Notes under the pieces: generated by a model
The model's database searches: none
What the model was told of the DNA's origin: nothing
What the model saw: the letters and a program-made list of their open reading frames with translations, nothing else
Shown here: positions 1 through 8,857 of the stretch, one piece after another
Layout: every line of letters starts with the position of its first letter
Position numbering within the stretch: position 1 is the first letter of the stretch
Position numbers and translations under genes: made by a program
From: Rhodococcus tibetensis
Lineage (GTDB): Bacteria; Actinomycetota; Actinomycetes; Mycobacteriales; Mycobacteriaceae
Direction of reading: 5' to 3'
Assembly (NCBI RefSeq): GCF_024438035.1
Contig: NZ_JANFQF010000011.1
Span: 124,001-188,000, forward strand
DNA: 64,000 nt

Positions 1-23
1 TCGAGCCCACTCGGGCGCTCCGG

Positions 24-1046
24 TTGGCGGCGCAGGCAACGGTCGCGTACCGGCACGTCTTCGCGGCGAGCCGTGCCGCATCGTGGCTGTCACGCCCGAA
101 TCCAGTACGCAACAACGGATTCGGCATGACCCTCACCATCGACGAGGTGAGGCAGGAGGCGGAGGACGTGGTCAGCCTCACCTTGACGTCGCCGGACGGA
201 GGCACGTTGCCGTCCTGGATTCCGGGTGCTCACCTCGACGTCTTCCTGCCGTCGGGCCGGCAGCGTCAGTACTCGTTGTGCGGTGACCCCGACGATCTGT
301 CGTCGTACCGCATCGCCGTCCGCCGCATCAACGGCGGCCTGGGCGGTTCGAAGGAGATCCACGAGACGCTCGAAGCCGGGGACCGCGTGCGCATACGCGG
401 TCCGCGCAATGCCTTTCCGTTGGTGACTGCCGACTCGTATCTGTTCATCGCCGGCGGTATCGGAATCACACCGATCCTGCCGATGGTGAGAAAGTGTCAC
501 GAGCGGGGACAATCCTGGCGACTCGTGTATCTCGGCCGCTCGCGCACCACCATGCCGTTCCTCGACGAACTCGCGCGATACACCGGCCGTGTCGAAGTGA
601 GACCGGACGACGAATCCGGCCCACCCGACATCACCGAGATCCTCACCACCGCGGAACCGGGTGCAGCCGTGTACCTGTGTGGACCGACACCGCTGATGAC
701 CCCTGCACGCGGTGTCATGCACACGCTCAACCCGACCGGCTCCCTGCACACCGAACGGTTTTCGGCATTGCCGGTGGTCGATGGGCACCGGTTCGACGTA
801 CGCCTCGCGAAACAGGGAACTACCGTATCGGTGGCCGAGGACGAAACCGCGCTGGCCGCGATACGCCGTGAAATCCCAGGGGTCGCCTACTCGTGTCAGC
901 AGGGCTTCTGTGGCACCTGTCGAGTGCGGGTCCTCGCCGGAGACGTCGAACACCGCGACCGCATCCTGACGGACGCCGAGCGACAGGACTCGATGTTGAT
1001 CTGCCTTTCTCGCTCAGCCGGCGGACCTCTGGTGATCGACCTATGA
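24..1046 (+). CDS. PDR/VanB-type FMN and 2Fe-2S oxidoreductase (5' end may lie outside window)
   Basis: Reductase that passes electrons from NAD(P)H through FMN to a plant-type 2Fe-2S centre, normally feeding an oxygenase. Visible in order: flavin-binding RQYSL (about residues 79-83), nucleotide-binding GGIGITP (about 143-149) and a C-terminal ferredoxin domain with Cys291, Cys296, Cys299 and Cys327. This order is that of the phthalate dioxygenase reductase family. The usable start is TTG at 24, but the frame stays open to the window edge, so the true start may lie further left. It overlaps the SRPBCC gene by ATGA and heads a catabolic operon. No oxygenase partner is in the window; a P450 or Rieske oxygenase upstream is only a guess. 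Confidence 0.85.
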   Translation: MAAQATVAYRHVFAASRAASWLSRPNPVRNNGFGMTLTIDEVRQEAEDVVSLTLTSPDGGTLPSWIPGAHLDVFLPSGRQRQYSLCGDPDDLSSYRIAVRRINGGLGGSKEIHETLEAGDRVRIRGPRNAFPLVTADSYLFIAGGIGITPILPMVRKCHERGQSWRLVYLGRSRTTMPFLDELARYTGRVEVRPDDESGPPDITEILTTAEPGAAVYLCGPTPLMTPARGVMHTLNPTGSLHTERFSALPVVDGHRFDVRLAKQGTTVSVAEDETALAAIRREIPGVAYSCQQGFCGTCRVRVLAGDVEHRDRILTDAERQDSMLICLSRSAGGPLVIDL

Positions 1047-1555
1047 CGCGCTGGTACCCGCTCGCGGCCGCAGACGACGAGTTCCTGAAGACCGCCAGAT
1101 TCCGAATCGTGCACGTCGTCTACTTGTCGACGGACCCTGCACACGTGTGGAGTGTTCTCACCGCCCACGACGCATTGGTGTCCTGGTCGTCGCTCATCAC
1201 CGCAAGCGACTGGACTTCACCTCGACCCTTCGGCATCGGCACCACAAGGACGGTGACACTCGGTCACGGTGCAGCGGCCCTGCGGGAACGCTTCTACCGC
1301 TGGGAAGAGGGCAGGCAGATCACCTTCACCGCCGAAAGCGCGTCCAGGCCCGGCTTCCGTCGGTTCGCCGAAGACATCACCCTCGACCCGCACCCGGACG
1401 GCACTCGGCTCACGTGGACTTTCGCGATGGAGACCACGCCCATGCTCACCCCGTTGATCGCGTGGTCCCAGCCGGTCCTCCGCCGCGTGACGCGTGGATG
1501 GGCGCGCGGCCTCGCCCACAAGGCACTCGACCATCCGAAGGGTGCATCTCGATGA
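1043..1555 (+). CDS. SRPBCC (START/polyketide-cyclase-like) family protein
   Basis: Protein of 170 residues with the look of the SRPBCC ligand-binding fold: an N-terminal beta strand and helix (FRIVHVVYLSTDPAHVWSVL), a run of beta strands, and a long C-terminal helix near residues 130-160. Proteins of this fold bind hydrophobic ligands; no catalytic residue can be assigned. The ATG is fixed by its ATGA overlap with the reductase stop, and the stop in turn overlaps the aldehyde dehydrogenase start, so translational coupling is likely. Within this operon it may bind the hydrophobic substrate or an intermediate, which is inference only. Confidence 0.75.
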   Translation: MTRWYPLAAADDEFLKTARFRIVHVVYLSTDPAHVWSVLTAHDALVSWSSLITASDWTSPRPFGIGTTRTVTLGHGAAALRERFYRWEEGRQITFTAESASRPGFRRFAEDITLDPHPDGTRLTWTFAMETTPMLTPLIAWSQPVLRRVTRGWARGLAHKALDHPKGASR

Positions 1556-3036
1556 CCACCACCACGGCTGCAGATTCCACCTTCGATGTGATCAGTCCGG
1601 CAACGGGACGGGTTGTCGCCGTTCACCCCCTCGGTTCGGCACGCGACGTCGATGACGCCGTAGCCCGTGCGCGTGACGCCGCCGACTGGTGGACCTCACT
1701 GGGATTCGACGAACGGGCCCACAGGCTCGATGCCTGGCGTGGCATCATCGCCCGGCGGGCAACGGAACTCGCGGACCTCGTCCACATGGAAATGGGGAAG
1801 CCACGCGCAGACGCGATGCTCGAGATCGCGATGGCCTTGGAACACCTCGCGTGGGCGGCGAAGAACGCCGGCAAGGTACTTCGCCGGCGCACTGTCCGCT
1901 CGAGCGCGCTCACCCTCAACCAATCGGCCAGTGTCGAATACCTCCCCCTCGGGGTGGTCGGTGTGATCGGGCCGTGGAACTACCCGATCTTCACTCCGCT
2001 CGGGTCACTGTCGTTCGCCCTTGCAGCCGGGAACACAGTGGTCTACAAGCCGAGCGAGTACACCCCAGGCGTGGGGGTGTGGCTGGTCGAGGCCTTTACC
2101 GAAGCGGTGCCGGAACATCCCGTGTTGCAGGTCGTCACCGGCGACGGTTCCACGGGAGCTGCGCTGTGCCGATCCGGCGTGAACAAGATCGGATTTACCG
2201 GGTCCACCTCGACCGGCAAGAAAGTCATGGCCGTGTGCGCGGAAACGCTCACCCCCGTCCTTATGGAATGCGGCGGCAAGGACGCACTGATCGTCAACTC
2301 CGACGCGGACCTCGATTCTGCGGCTGATGCCGCTGTGTGGGGTGGGCTGTCCAATGCCGGACAGACCTGCCTCGGGGTCGAGCGGGTGTACGTGCACGAC
2401 AGCATTTTCGACCAATTTCTCGACAGAATCGTCGCCCACGCGTCCCGCATTCGTGCGGGCTCGGACACGGATGCGCACATCGGCCCGATCACCATGCCCT
2501 CGCAGGTCGGCGTCGTCCGTCGCCACATCAACGATGCGATCGACAAGGGCGGGCGGGTGGTGCTCGGCGGGCCTGACGCGGTCGAGGGCCAGTTCGTGCA
2601 ACCCACCATTCTCGTGGACGTGCCGGAGAACAGCGTCGCGGTAACCGAGGAAACCTTCGGCCCCACCCTGATCGTGTCGCGAGTTCGGAATATGGACGAG
2701 GCCGTGGAACGGGCCAACTCGAGCCGATATGGTTTGGGTCTCAGCGTCTTCTCACGCCGTCACGGCGAGGACATCGCGCGGAGGATTCGCACCGGTGCAG
2801 TCTCCGTCAATTCTTACGTTCTCTACGCGGCCGTTCCAGGTCTGCCCCTGGGCGGGGTCGACGATTCCGGATTCGGTCGCGTCCACGGCCCGGACGGCTT
2901 GAAGGAATTCACTTTTCCACGGGCCATGACCCGACAGCGCTTCCCTTCTGTTCTGCCGCTCACGACATTCCGGCGCACACGATGGGTGGACTCGCTCGTC
3001 CGCTTCCTCATCACACTGCTCCACGGAAGGAACTGA
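1552..3036 (+). CDS. NAD(P)-dependent aldehyde dehydrogenase
   Basis: Oxidises an aldehyde to the acid. The 494-residue protein has the ALDH landmarks: GPWNYP (about residue 141), the general base Glu239 in MECGGKDA, the nucleophile Cys273 in GQTCLG, and a C-terminal region with SVNSYVLYA and PLGGVDDSGFGR. The last 25 residues are basic then hydrophobic (VRFLITLLHGRN), so it may touch the membrane, as some long-chain aldehyde dehydrogenases do. The ATG overlaps the upstream stop as ATGA. It probably makes the acid that the downstream acyl-CoA synthetase activates. The substrate cannot be read from sequence. Confidence 0.9.
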   Translation: MTTTTAADSTFDVISPATGRVVAVHPLGSARDVDDAVARARDAADWWTSLGFDERAHRLDAWRGIIARRATELADLVHMEMGKPRADAMLEIAMALEHLAWAAKNAGKVLRRRTVRSSALTLNQSASVEYLPLGVVGVIGPWNYPIFTPLGSLSFALAAGNTVVYKPSEYTPGVGVWLVEAFTEAVPEHPVLQVVTGDGSTGAALCRSGVNKIGFTGSTSTGKKVMAVCAETLTPVLMECGGKDALIVNSDADLDSAADAAVWGGLSNAGQTCLGVERVYVHDSIFDQFLDRIVAHASRIRAGSDTDAHIGPITMPSQVGVVRRHINDAIDKGGRVVLGGPDAVEGQFVQPTILVDVPENSVAVTEETFGPTLIVSRVRNMDEAVERANSSRYGLGLSVFSRRHGEDIARRIRTGAVSVNSYVLYAAVPGLPLGGVDDSGFGRVHGPDGLKEFTFPRAMTRQRFPSVLPLTTFRRTRWVDSLVRFLITLLHGRN

Positions 3037-3038
3037 CG

Positions 3039-3998
3039 ATGGCGACCTTCAGGAAGCGATCGGCAGTCACCCGCACACTGCGTGACCTGGGACTGCCACT
3101 ACCCGGCAAGGGGGCTGAATACGACGTCGCGGGCAAAGTCGTCCTGATCACCGGCGGCGGCGACGGCATCGGATTGGCCACAGCCCGCACACTGCACGCC
3201 CGCGGAGCAACAGTCGCATTGATCGACATCAACCGATCCGCCCTTACCGCAGCGGAATTCGTACTCGGAAGGCAACGCGTCTCGACTCTGGTCGCCGACG
3301 TCCGCGACCGGGACGGCATGAGTGCAGCCGTGGAGGAGGTGATCGAACGGACCGGACGGCTCGACGTGGTCATCGCGAACGCCGGAGTGACACCGCCCCC
3401 GGCCACTCTTCGCCGAATCGACCCCGCCGCCTTCGATCGGGTCATAGACATCAACCTCACCGGAGTATTCAATACCGTCCGTCCGGCCGTCGACGAAGTG
3501 ATCGAACGGCGTGGCCACATCGTCGTGGTGTCGTCCGCGGCTGCGTTCGCTCCCGGACTCGCCGGTGCGTCGTACATGATCAGCAAGGCGGCCGTCGAGC
3601 AACTCGGCCGGGCTCTGCGCCTCGAACTCGCAGGCTATGGCGCCTCCGCCGGTGTCGCCTACTTCGGCATGGTGGACACCCAACTGGCTCGCGCAACGCT
3701 GGACGACGACGAGCTCGGTCGGAAACTCGATGCCCGCCTGCCGCGGCCGTTGCGGCGCCGTATCAGCGCCGAGGACGCCGCGACCGTCATTGCCGACGCC
3801 ATCGCCCGACGCGCCGGACGCACCCTGGCGCCCGCGGCCTGGCAGCCCTGGGCGCTCGGGCGCGGACTCGTGAATGTCTTCGCAGACGGCTACCTCGCTG
3901 CCGACCACGACTGCCACGAGCTCATCCGTGAACTCGAGGCTCGACCTGCCACCTCAACCGCTCCCGGATCACCCCCCTCCACCAGGAAGATGCCATGA
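3039..3998 (+). CDS. Short-chain dehydrogenase/reductase
   Basis: Classical SDR of 319 residues, expected to interconvert an alcohol and a ketone or aldehyde with NAD(P). It shows the Rossmann motif TGGGDGIG (residues 38-45), NAG in VVIANAGVTP, a serine-rich strand VVVSSAAAF and the catalytic pair Tyr179/Lys183 in YMISK. The start is ATG 3039 behind GGAAGGAA, two bases after the ALDH stop. About 30 residues precede the Rossmann fold, longer than usual. Its stop overlaps the next ATG. It would supply the aldehyde or ketone step in the pathway; direction and substrate are unknown. Confidence 0.88.
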   Translation: MATFRKRSAVTRTLRDLGLPLPGKGAEYDVAGKVVLITGGGDGIGLATARTLHARGATVALIDINRSALTAAEFVLGRQRVSTLVADVRDRDGMSAAVEEVIERTGRLDVVIANAGVTPPPATLRRIDPAAFDRVIDINLTGVFNTVRPAVDEVIERRGHIVVVSSAAAFAPGLAGASYMISKAAVEQLGRALRLELAGYGASAGVAYFGMVDTQLARATLDDDELGRKLDARLPRPLRRRISAEDAATVIADAIARRAGRTLAPAAWQPWALGRGLVNVFADGYLAADHDCHELIRELEARPATSTAPGSPPSTRKMP

Positions 3999-5842
3999 CC
4001 CCGACTCGAGCTCCTATCACCTTGTGCGAGGCGTTTCAACGCGTCGCAGCCATCGAACCCGAATCGATCGCGCTCCGCACCGTGGGCGGCAGCGAAGTGC
4101 TCACCTGGCGGCAATATTCGGAACAGGTACGTGCAGTCGCGGTCGGATTCGCCGGGCTCGGCGTCGGGCGCGGTGACACCGTGGCACTCATGATGGGAAA
4201 CCGTCTCGACTTCTATCCGGTGGACGTCGGCGCTCAGCACGTCGGTGCCACCTCGTTCTCGATCTACAACACTTCCCCGCCGGACGCCATCGCCTACGTA
4301 CTCGGCAACGCGGGAGCGAAGGTGGTCGTGTGCGAGGCGCAGTACGTCGACCGGATCCGGGAATCCGGAGTGCAGCTCGAGCAGATCGTCGTAGTCGACG
4401 TCGACTCGGGCAACGCACGCGCCGGAACGATTTCGCTGGACGAGATGAAATCCCTCGTTCCCGCACACTTCGATTTCGACGCGACATGGCGAGCAGTGCA
4501 GCCGGACGACGTCGCCACGCTCATCTACACCTCGGGGACTACCGGACATCCCAAGGGCGTCGAATCGACACACGCCGCGTTACTGTTCGAGGCCAGCACA
4601 GTATGTTGCATCCTGCCAATCGAATTCGGAGACCGGATCACCTCGTTCATGCCGTCCGCGCACATCGCCGACCGGATGACCTGTCTCTACTTCCAAATGG
4701 TGTTCGGCACCGAAATCACCGTCGTCGGGGACGTTTCCCAGATCGCCGCCGCGCTACCCGATTGCCGACCCACCATTTGGGGTGCAGTCCCACGCGTCTG
4801 GGAAAAGCTGCAAATAGCAGTAGAACGGGCGGTAGCCGACGAGCCACACGAAACCAGGCGTCAAGGGCTGCAGTGGGGGCTCGATGTGGGCGTCCGCCGC
4901 TTCGCCGAGCTCCGCGCCGGCCGACCCGTACCCGCAGAACTCGAGGCGGAATTCGTACGCGCAGAATCGCGAGTCCTGGCGCCGCTGCGGGCGCAACTCG
5001 GATTCGACGCCCTGAAGTGGGCCGTATCCGGCGCGGCCCCCATCCCCGCCGACACCCTGGCATTCTTCGGCGCGCTCGGTCTGAACATCTCGGAAATCTG
5101 GGGCATGTCGGAATTGACGTGCATCGCGAGCGCCGCTCCTGCGGACCCCACCAAACTGGGAACGGTCGGCAAAATCGTTCCCGGCATGGACATGCGGATC
5201 GCCGACGACGGCGAGCTGCTCGTCCGCGGCCCGCTGGTCATGAAGGGGTACCGCGGCGAGCCCGAGAAAACGGCGGAGGCAGTCGACGCTGACGGATGGC
5301 TGTCCACGGGAGACATCGTGACCGTCGACGACGACGGATTCCTCACCATCATCGATCGTAAGAAAGAGTTGATCATCAACTCTTCGGGCAAGAATATGTC
5401 ACCAGCCGGGATCGAGAACGCGATCAAGGCCCAGTCCTCGCTCGTCGGTAACGTTTCCACCATCGGTGATGCCCGACCGTACAACACCGCACTGATCGCG
5501 TTGGACCCCGACGCGGCAGCACGATATGCGGCTCAGCTGGATGTACAGGCGGATGCCGCGACTCTGGCAGCACACCCCGCTGTTGTCGCCGTGGTCGCCG
5601 AAGCTGTCGCCGCAGGAAATGCCCGCCTCTCGCGGGTCGAGCAGATCAAGAAGTTCACTATCCTTCCCTCTTTCTGGGAGCCCGGCAGTGACGAATTGAC
5701 CCTCACCATGAAGCTGCGCCGCAAACCCATCGCCGCGAAATACGCTGCCGAGATCGAGAATCTCTACGCCCAGCCGGCACCCGAGGGTGTCCACGAAGCC
5801 GCGCTCCGTCGCGCCGACACGGCGCCCGCAGTCGCAGGCTGA
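3995..5842 (+). CDS. AMP-forming acyl-CoA synthetase (FadD-type)
   Basis: Activates a carboxylic acid to its CoA ester through an acyl adenylate. The 615-residue protein has the ANL-family P-loop YTSGTTGHPKG (about residues 172-182), a WGMSE motif (A5), the STGD motif and DRKKELIINSSGKNMSP (A7-A8 hinge). The length and the KELI..GKN motif fit the long-chain FadD/FACL group. The ATGA overlap with the SDR stop fixes the start. The neighbouring aldehyde and acyl-CoA dehydrogenases suggest that it captures the oxidised substrate for beta-oxidation. Confidence 0.9.
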   Translation: MTPTRAPITLCEAFQRVAAIEPESIALRTVGGSEVLTWRQYSEQVRAVAVGFAGLGVGRGDTVALMMGNRLDFYPVDVGAQHVGATSFSIYNTSPPDAIAYVLGNAGAKVVVCEAQYVDRIRESGVQLEQIVVVDVDSGNARAGTISLDEMKSLVPAHFDFDATWRAVQPDDVATLIYTSGTTGHPKGVESTHAALLFEASTVCCILPIEFGDRITSFMPSAHIADRMTCLYFQMVFGTEITVVGDVSQIAAALPDCRPTIWGAVPRVWEKLQIAVERAVADEPHETRRQGLQWGLDVGVRRFAELRAGRPVPAELEAEFVRAESRVLAPLRAQLGFDALKWAVSGAAPIPADTLAFFGALGLNISEIWGMSELTCIASAAPADPTKLGTVGKIVPGMDMRIADDGELLVRGPLVMKGYRGEPEKTAEAVDADGWLSTGDIVTVDDDGFLTIIDRKKELIINSSGKNMSPAGIENAIKAQSSLVGNVSTIGDARPYNTALIALDPDAAARYAAQLDVQADAATLAAHPAVVAVVAEAVAAGNARLSRVEQIKKFTILPSFWEPGSDELTLTMKLRRKPIAAKYAAEIENLYAQPAPEGVHEAALRRADTAPAVAG

Positions 5843-5884
5843 CAGCACCTTTTGCGAACCCGACCCTGCTGACGAAAGAACACG

Positions 5885-7057
5885 ATGACCACCACACACT
5901 CGGCGTCGACACTGACGGACTCCGCCTGGATCGACGAGGATCTCGCCGCCGTAGCCGAACTCGCGCGCAACTTCTTCGCCAAGGAGGTGACTCCCCACCA
6001 ACAGCGCTTTGCCAAGCAGGGATTCCCCGACAAGGACACCTACCGAACGCTCGGCGAACTCGGCCTGTCGGGCATGTCCATTCCCACCGAATACGGCGGA
6101 GGTGGTGGCACGTTCGCGCACGATGCGGTCCTCTTCCACGAACAGGTGATGGCCGGGGACCACTCGCTTCAGCTGGGCGTCCACTCGGGGATCGTTCCGC
6201 ACTACCTGAACGCGTACGGAACCGACGAACAGAAATCACGGTGGCTTCCCCGGCTCACCAGCGGTGAGTGGGTGGGTGCGATAGCCATGACCGAACCCGG
6301 CACCGGATCGGACCTGCAGAGCATCACTACCAGAGCTGTGCGGGACGGCGACGACTACCTCGTAACCGGCGCAAAAACCTTTATCTCCAACGGGTACAAC
6401 TGCGACCTCGTCATCATCGCCGCCAAGACCGATACCACCCTCGGCGCGAAGGGTGTGTCGCTGATCGTCGCCGAAGTCGACAACGCCACGCCCGGATTCA
6501 CACGTGGGCGGATCTTCGACAAGGTCGGGCAAAAGGGGCAGGACACCACCGAACTGTTCTTCGACGGTCTCCGGGTGCCTGCCGAGAACCTACTCGGCGA
6601 ATCCGAGGGTGCGGGCTTCGGCCAGCTGATGCAGCAACTCCCGCAGGAACGTCTGATCTGCGGTGTTGCCGCAGTCGCTGCGATCGAACGTGCCGTCGCC
6701 CTCACCGTCGAGTACGCAAAGTCCCGCACGATGTTCGGCAAGACCCTCTTCGACCTGCAGAACACCCGCTTCGAACTGGCCGAGTGCGCCGCAATCGCCC
6801 GGGTGTCGCGCACCTTCATCGACGACTGCATCGCCAAACATCTCCGCGGCGAACTCGACGTCACCACAGCCGCGATGGCTAAATACTGGCTCACCGACCA
6901 ACAGTGCTCCGTGATCGACCGCTGCGTTCAGCTTTTCGGGGGCTACGGTTACATCCTCGAATACCCCATCGCGCAGATGTACGCCGACGCCCGGATCCAA
7001 CGCATCTACGCCGGATCCAACGAGGTCATGAAGGAACTCATTTCCCGGACGCTCTAG
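5885..7057 (+). CDS. Acyl-CoA dehydrogenase, LCAD-like
   Basis: FAD enzyme introducing a trans-2 double bond into an acyl-CoA. The 390 residues include TEPGTGSDLQS and the C-terminal GGYGYILEYPIAQMYADAR. The residue before GS in IYAGSNEV is Ala rather than the Glu of MCAD, but LPQERL carries the Glu used as base by long-chain and isovaleryl-CoA dehydrogenases, and the ending MKELI matches LCAD. It should therefore be active with an LCAD/IVD-type catalytic arrangement. It follows the synthetase after 42 bases and is the last gene before a strong hairpin at 7068-7114. Confidence 0.9.
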   Translation: MTTTHSASTLTDSAWIDEDLAAVAELARNFFAKEVTPHQQRFAKQGFPDKDTYRTLGELGLSGMSIPTEYGGGGGTFAHDAVLFHEQVMAGDHSLQLGVHSGIVPHYLNAYGTDEQKSRWLPRLTSGEWVGAIAMTEPGTGSDLQSITTRAVRDGDDYLVTGAKTFISNGYNCDLVIIAAKTDTTLGAKGVSLIVAEVDNATPGFTRGRIFDKVGQKGQDTTELFFDGLRVPAENLLGESEGAGFGQLMQQLPQERLICGVAAVAAIERAVALTVEYAKSRTMFGKTLFDLQNTRFELAECAAIARVSRTFIDDCIAKHLRGELDVTTAAMAKYWLTDQQCSVIDRCVQLFGGYGYILEYPIAQMYADARIQRIYAGSNEVMKELISRTL

Positions 7058-7067
7058 GCGCTCCGCG

Positions 7068-7114
7068 CCCGTGCGCCTTTCTGGTAGTCCCGGCTACCAG
7101 AAAAGGCGCACGGG
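7068..7114 (+). terminator. Long hairpin ending the catabolic operon
   Basis: Arms at 7068-7087 and 7094-7114 are complementary over 20 base pairs with a single extra A as a bulge; the loop is TCCCGG. It lies 11 bases after the acyl-CoA dehydrogenase stop. There is no T-tract, so a terminator or mRNA 3'-end stabiliser is inferred from position. The stem sequence resembles the element at 58383-58439. Confidence 0.7.
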
Positions 7115-7340
7115 GCCGAAGGGCGAATCGGAGGAGCGTGAGAATCGGCAGCTGGGACAGCTCATGGAACAACCGGCGAGAACACTCCGATGCTCGCCAA
7201 TCTCGACCGTCGAGGCACCCCGGTAGTACTCCTCAGCCGGGGATCGCGAATCCACCGTTGCCGGTCCGCGGGTGGGCGCGGGGTCGTTCGGGGTATCTTT
7301 CGCACTGAGACGTCAGTGCACCACCCGACGAGAGGTCACC

Positions 7341-7748
7341 ATGCCGAAACCTCCCCTCCCGCAGGAGGCCGCCGAGATGTTCGCGCGGCCCAATTACGCC
7401 ACCATCACCGCCGTCCGGCCGGACGGGCAGCCCGTCTCGGTGGCCACCTGGTACCTCTACGAGGACGGGAAAGTGCTGGTCAACATGGATGCGGGACGTA
7501 AACGGCTCGACTACCTGCGGCACGATCCCCGCGTGAGTCTCACTGCAATGGACCCGCAGGACTGGATCACCCACGTCAGCGTCCAGGGCCGGGTAGTGAA
7601 GTTGGTCGACGACGAGAATCTCGTCGACATCGACCGCATTGCCACGCACTACACCGGCAACCCGTACCCCGTCCGCGACCGCGCCCGGGTCAGCGCCTGG
7701 ATCGACATCGACACCTGGCACGGTTGGGGATCCCTGAAACAGTCGTGA
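7341..7748 (+). CDS. PPOX-class (split-barrel) flavin/F420-dependent protein
   Basis: Small 135-residue split beta-barrel protein. The N-terminal half (FARPNYATITAVRPDGQPVSVATWYLYEDGKVLVNMD, shown as its type) and WITHVSVQGRVV are typical of pyridoxamine-phosphate-oxidase-fold proteins that use F420 or FMN in actinobacteria. ATG 7341 is chosen over an upstream in-frame GTG because GAGGTC lies just before it. Cofactor and substrate are unknown. It is a single gene, 29 bases upstream of the HtrA-like protease, and the two could be cotranscribed. Confidence 0.8.
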   Translation: MPKPPLPQEAAEMFARPNYATITAVRPDGQPVSVATWYLYEDGKVLVNMDAGRKRLDYLRHDPRVSLTAMDPQDWITHVSVQGRVVKLVDDENLVDIDRIATHYTGNPYPVRDRARVSAWIDIDTWHGWGSLKQS

Positions 7749-7777
7749 GCCGCACCCCTCGACGGAGGTAGCCGGGC

Positions 7778-8854
7778 ATGCCGAGCTCCCGCGCCGCATC
7801 GGTCGTCGCCGTGGCAGTGGCGGTGGTCGGCGGTTTTCTCCTGAACCCGCCCCCGGTTCGGGAGGCGGACGTGCCCGCGGTGACCGTGGCTCAGCCGGCC
7901 GCCCCTGCCCCGCCACCGCCGAACGTTCTCACGCCCGAGGAGATCGAGGCACGCGTCGTACCGGTTCTCGTCACACTCGTCGCGGATTCGGGGCTTGTCG
8001 ATACCGCAGGGACCGGCATCGTGCTGACTCCGGACGGCGTCGTCGTCACGAATCACCATGTGATCGACGGTGCACTCGACATCAACGCGGTCAACCTCGC
8101 CAACGGTGCGGAATACGTGGTGGATGTCCTGGGTTACGACAGCTCGCACGACATCGCGGTGCTCCAACTGCAAGGCGCCCATTCGCTGCCCACGGCAACG
8201 CTGGCGACGTCACCCACCATACGGATCGGTGATCCCGTGACTGCTGTGGGCAACGCCGAAGGCAACGGACATCCGGTGCCGGCAAGGGGCTTCGTCACCG
8301 AACTGGGCCGGTCGATCACCGCGAGAAGCTCGACGGACGGTTCCCGGAATCGGTTGAGCGGGTTGATCGAAGTGGACGCCGAAGTGCGCCCGGGCGACTC
8401 CGGCGGCCCCCTCGTCGACACCACCGCCACCGTGATCGGGGTCAACACCGCGGGCAACGCCGACTCCGATCCGTCGACACCTCCGCCAGCGCAGCCACGT
8501 TCGTATGCCGTCCCCATCGCCACCGCGATGGCCATCGTCGATCAAGTGCGTTCCGGCAGAACGTCGTCCACCGTGCACGTCGGCGACACACCGCTTCTCG
8601 GCATCAACGTCACGAACAACGAGCGGGGCGCGGAAGTGCTGTGGGTCGGCATCGGGACCCCGGCGGACCACGCCGGGCTCGAGATCGGGAACGTGATCAC
8701 CGATTTCGATGGAACACCCGTCCGCTCGTCGACCGAGCTCAGCGAGCGCATGATCGCGAAACACCCCGGGGACACGGTGTCGGTGCGCTGGCTCGACGAC
8801 CTCGGTCAGTCGAGGGCCGCCACCATCGTCCTCGACGAGGGCCCGCCGCGATAA
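7778..8854 (+). CDS. HtrA/DegP-like trypsin-fold serine protease with PDZ domain
   Basis: Extracytoplasmic quality-control protease candidate of 358 residues. Order: hydrophobic N-terminal segment (8-22) acting as signal anchor, Pro/Ala-rich linker, trypsin-fold domain with triad His94 (TNHHVI), Asp125 (SHDIAVL) and Ser208 (RPGDSGGPLV), then one PDZ domain (about 265-350) ending VSVRWLDDLGQSRAATIVL. It is shorter than mycobacterial PepD or HtrA. GGAGG lies 9 bases before the ATG. The natural substrates are not evident. Its stop is three bases from the convergent esterase. Confidence 0.88.
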   Translation: MPSSRAASVVAVAVAVVGGFLLNPPPVREADVPAVTVAQPAAPAPPPPNVLTPEEIEARVVPVLVTLVADSGLVDTAGTGIVLTPDGVVVTNHHVIDGALDINAVNLANGAEYVVDVLGYDSSHDIAVLQLQGAHSLPTATLATSPTIRIGDPVTAVGNAEGNGHPVPARGFVTELGRSITARSSTDGSRNRLSGLIEVDAEVRPGDSGGPLVDTTATVIGVNTAGNADSDPSTPPPAQPRSYAVPIATAMAIVDQVRSGRTSSTVHVGDTPLLGINVTNNERGAEVLWVGIGTPADHAGLEIGNVITDFDGTPVRSSTELSERMIAKHPGDTVSVRWLDDLGQSRAATIVLDEGPPR

Positions 8855-8857
8855 CCG

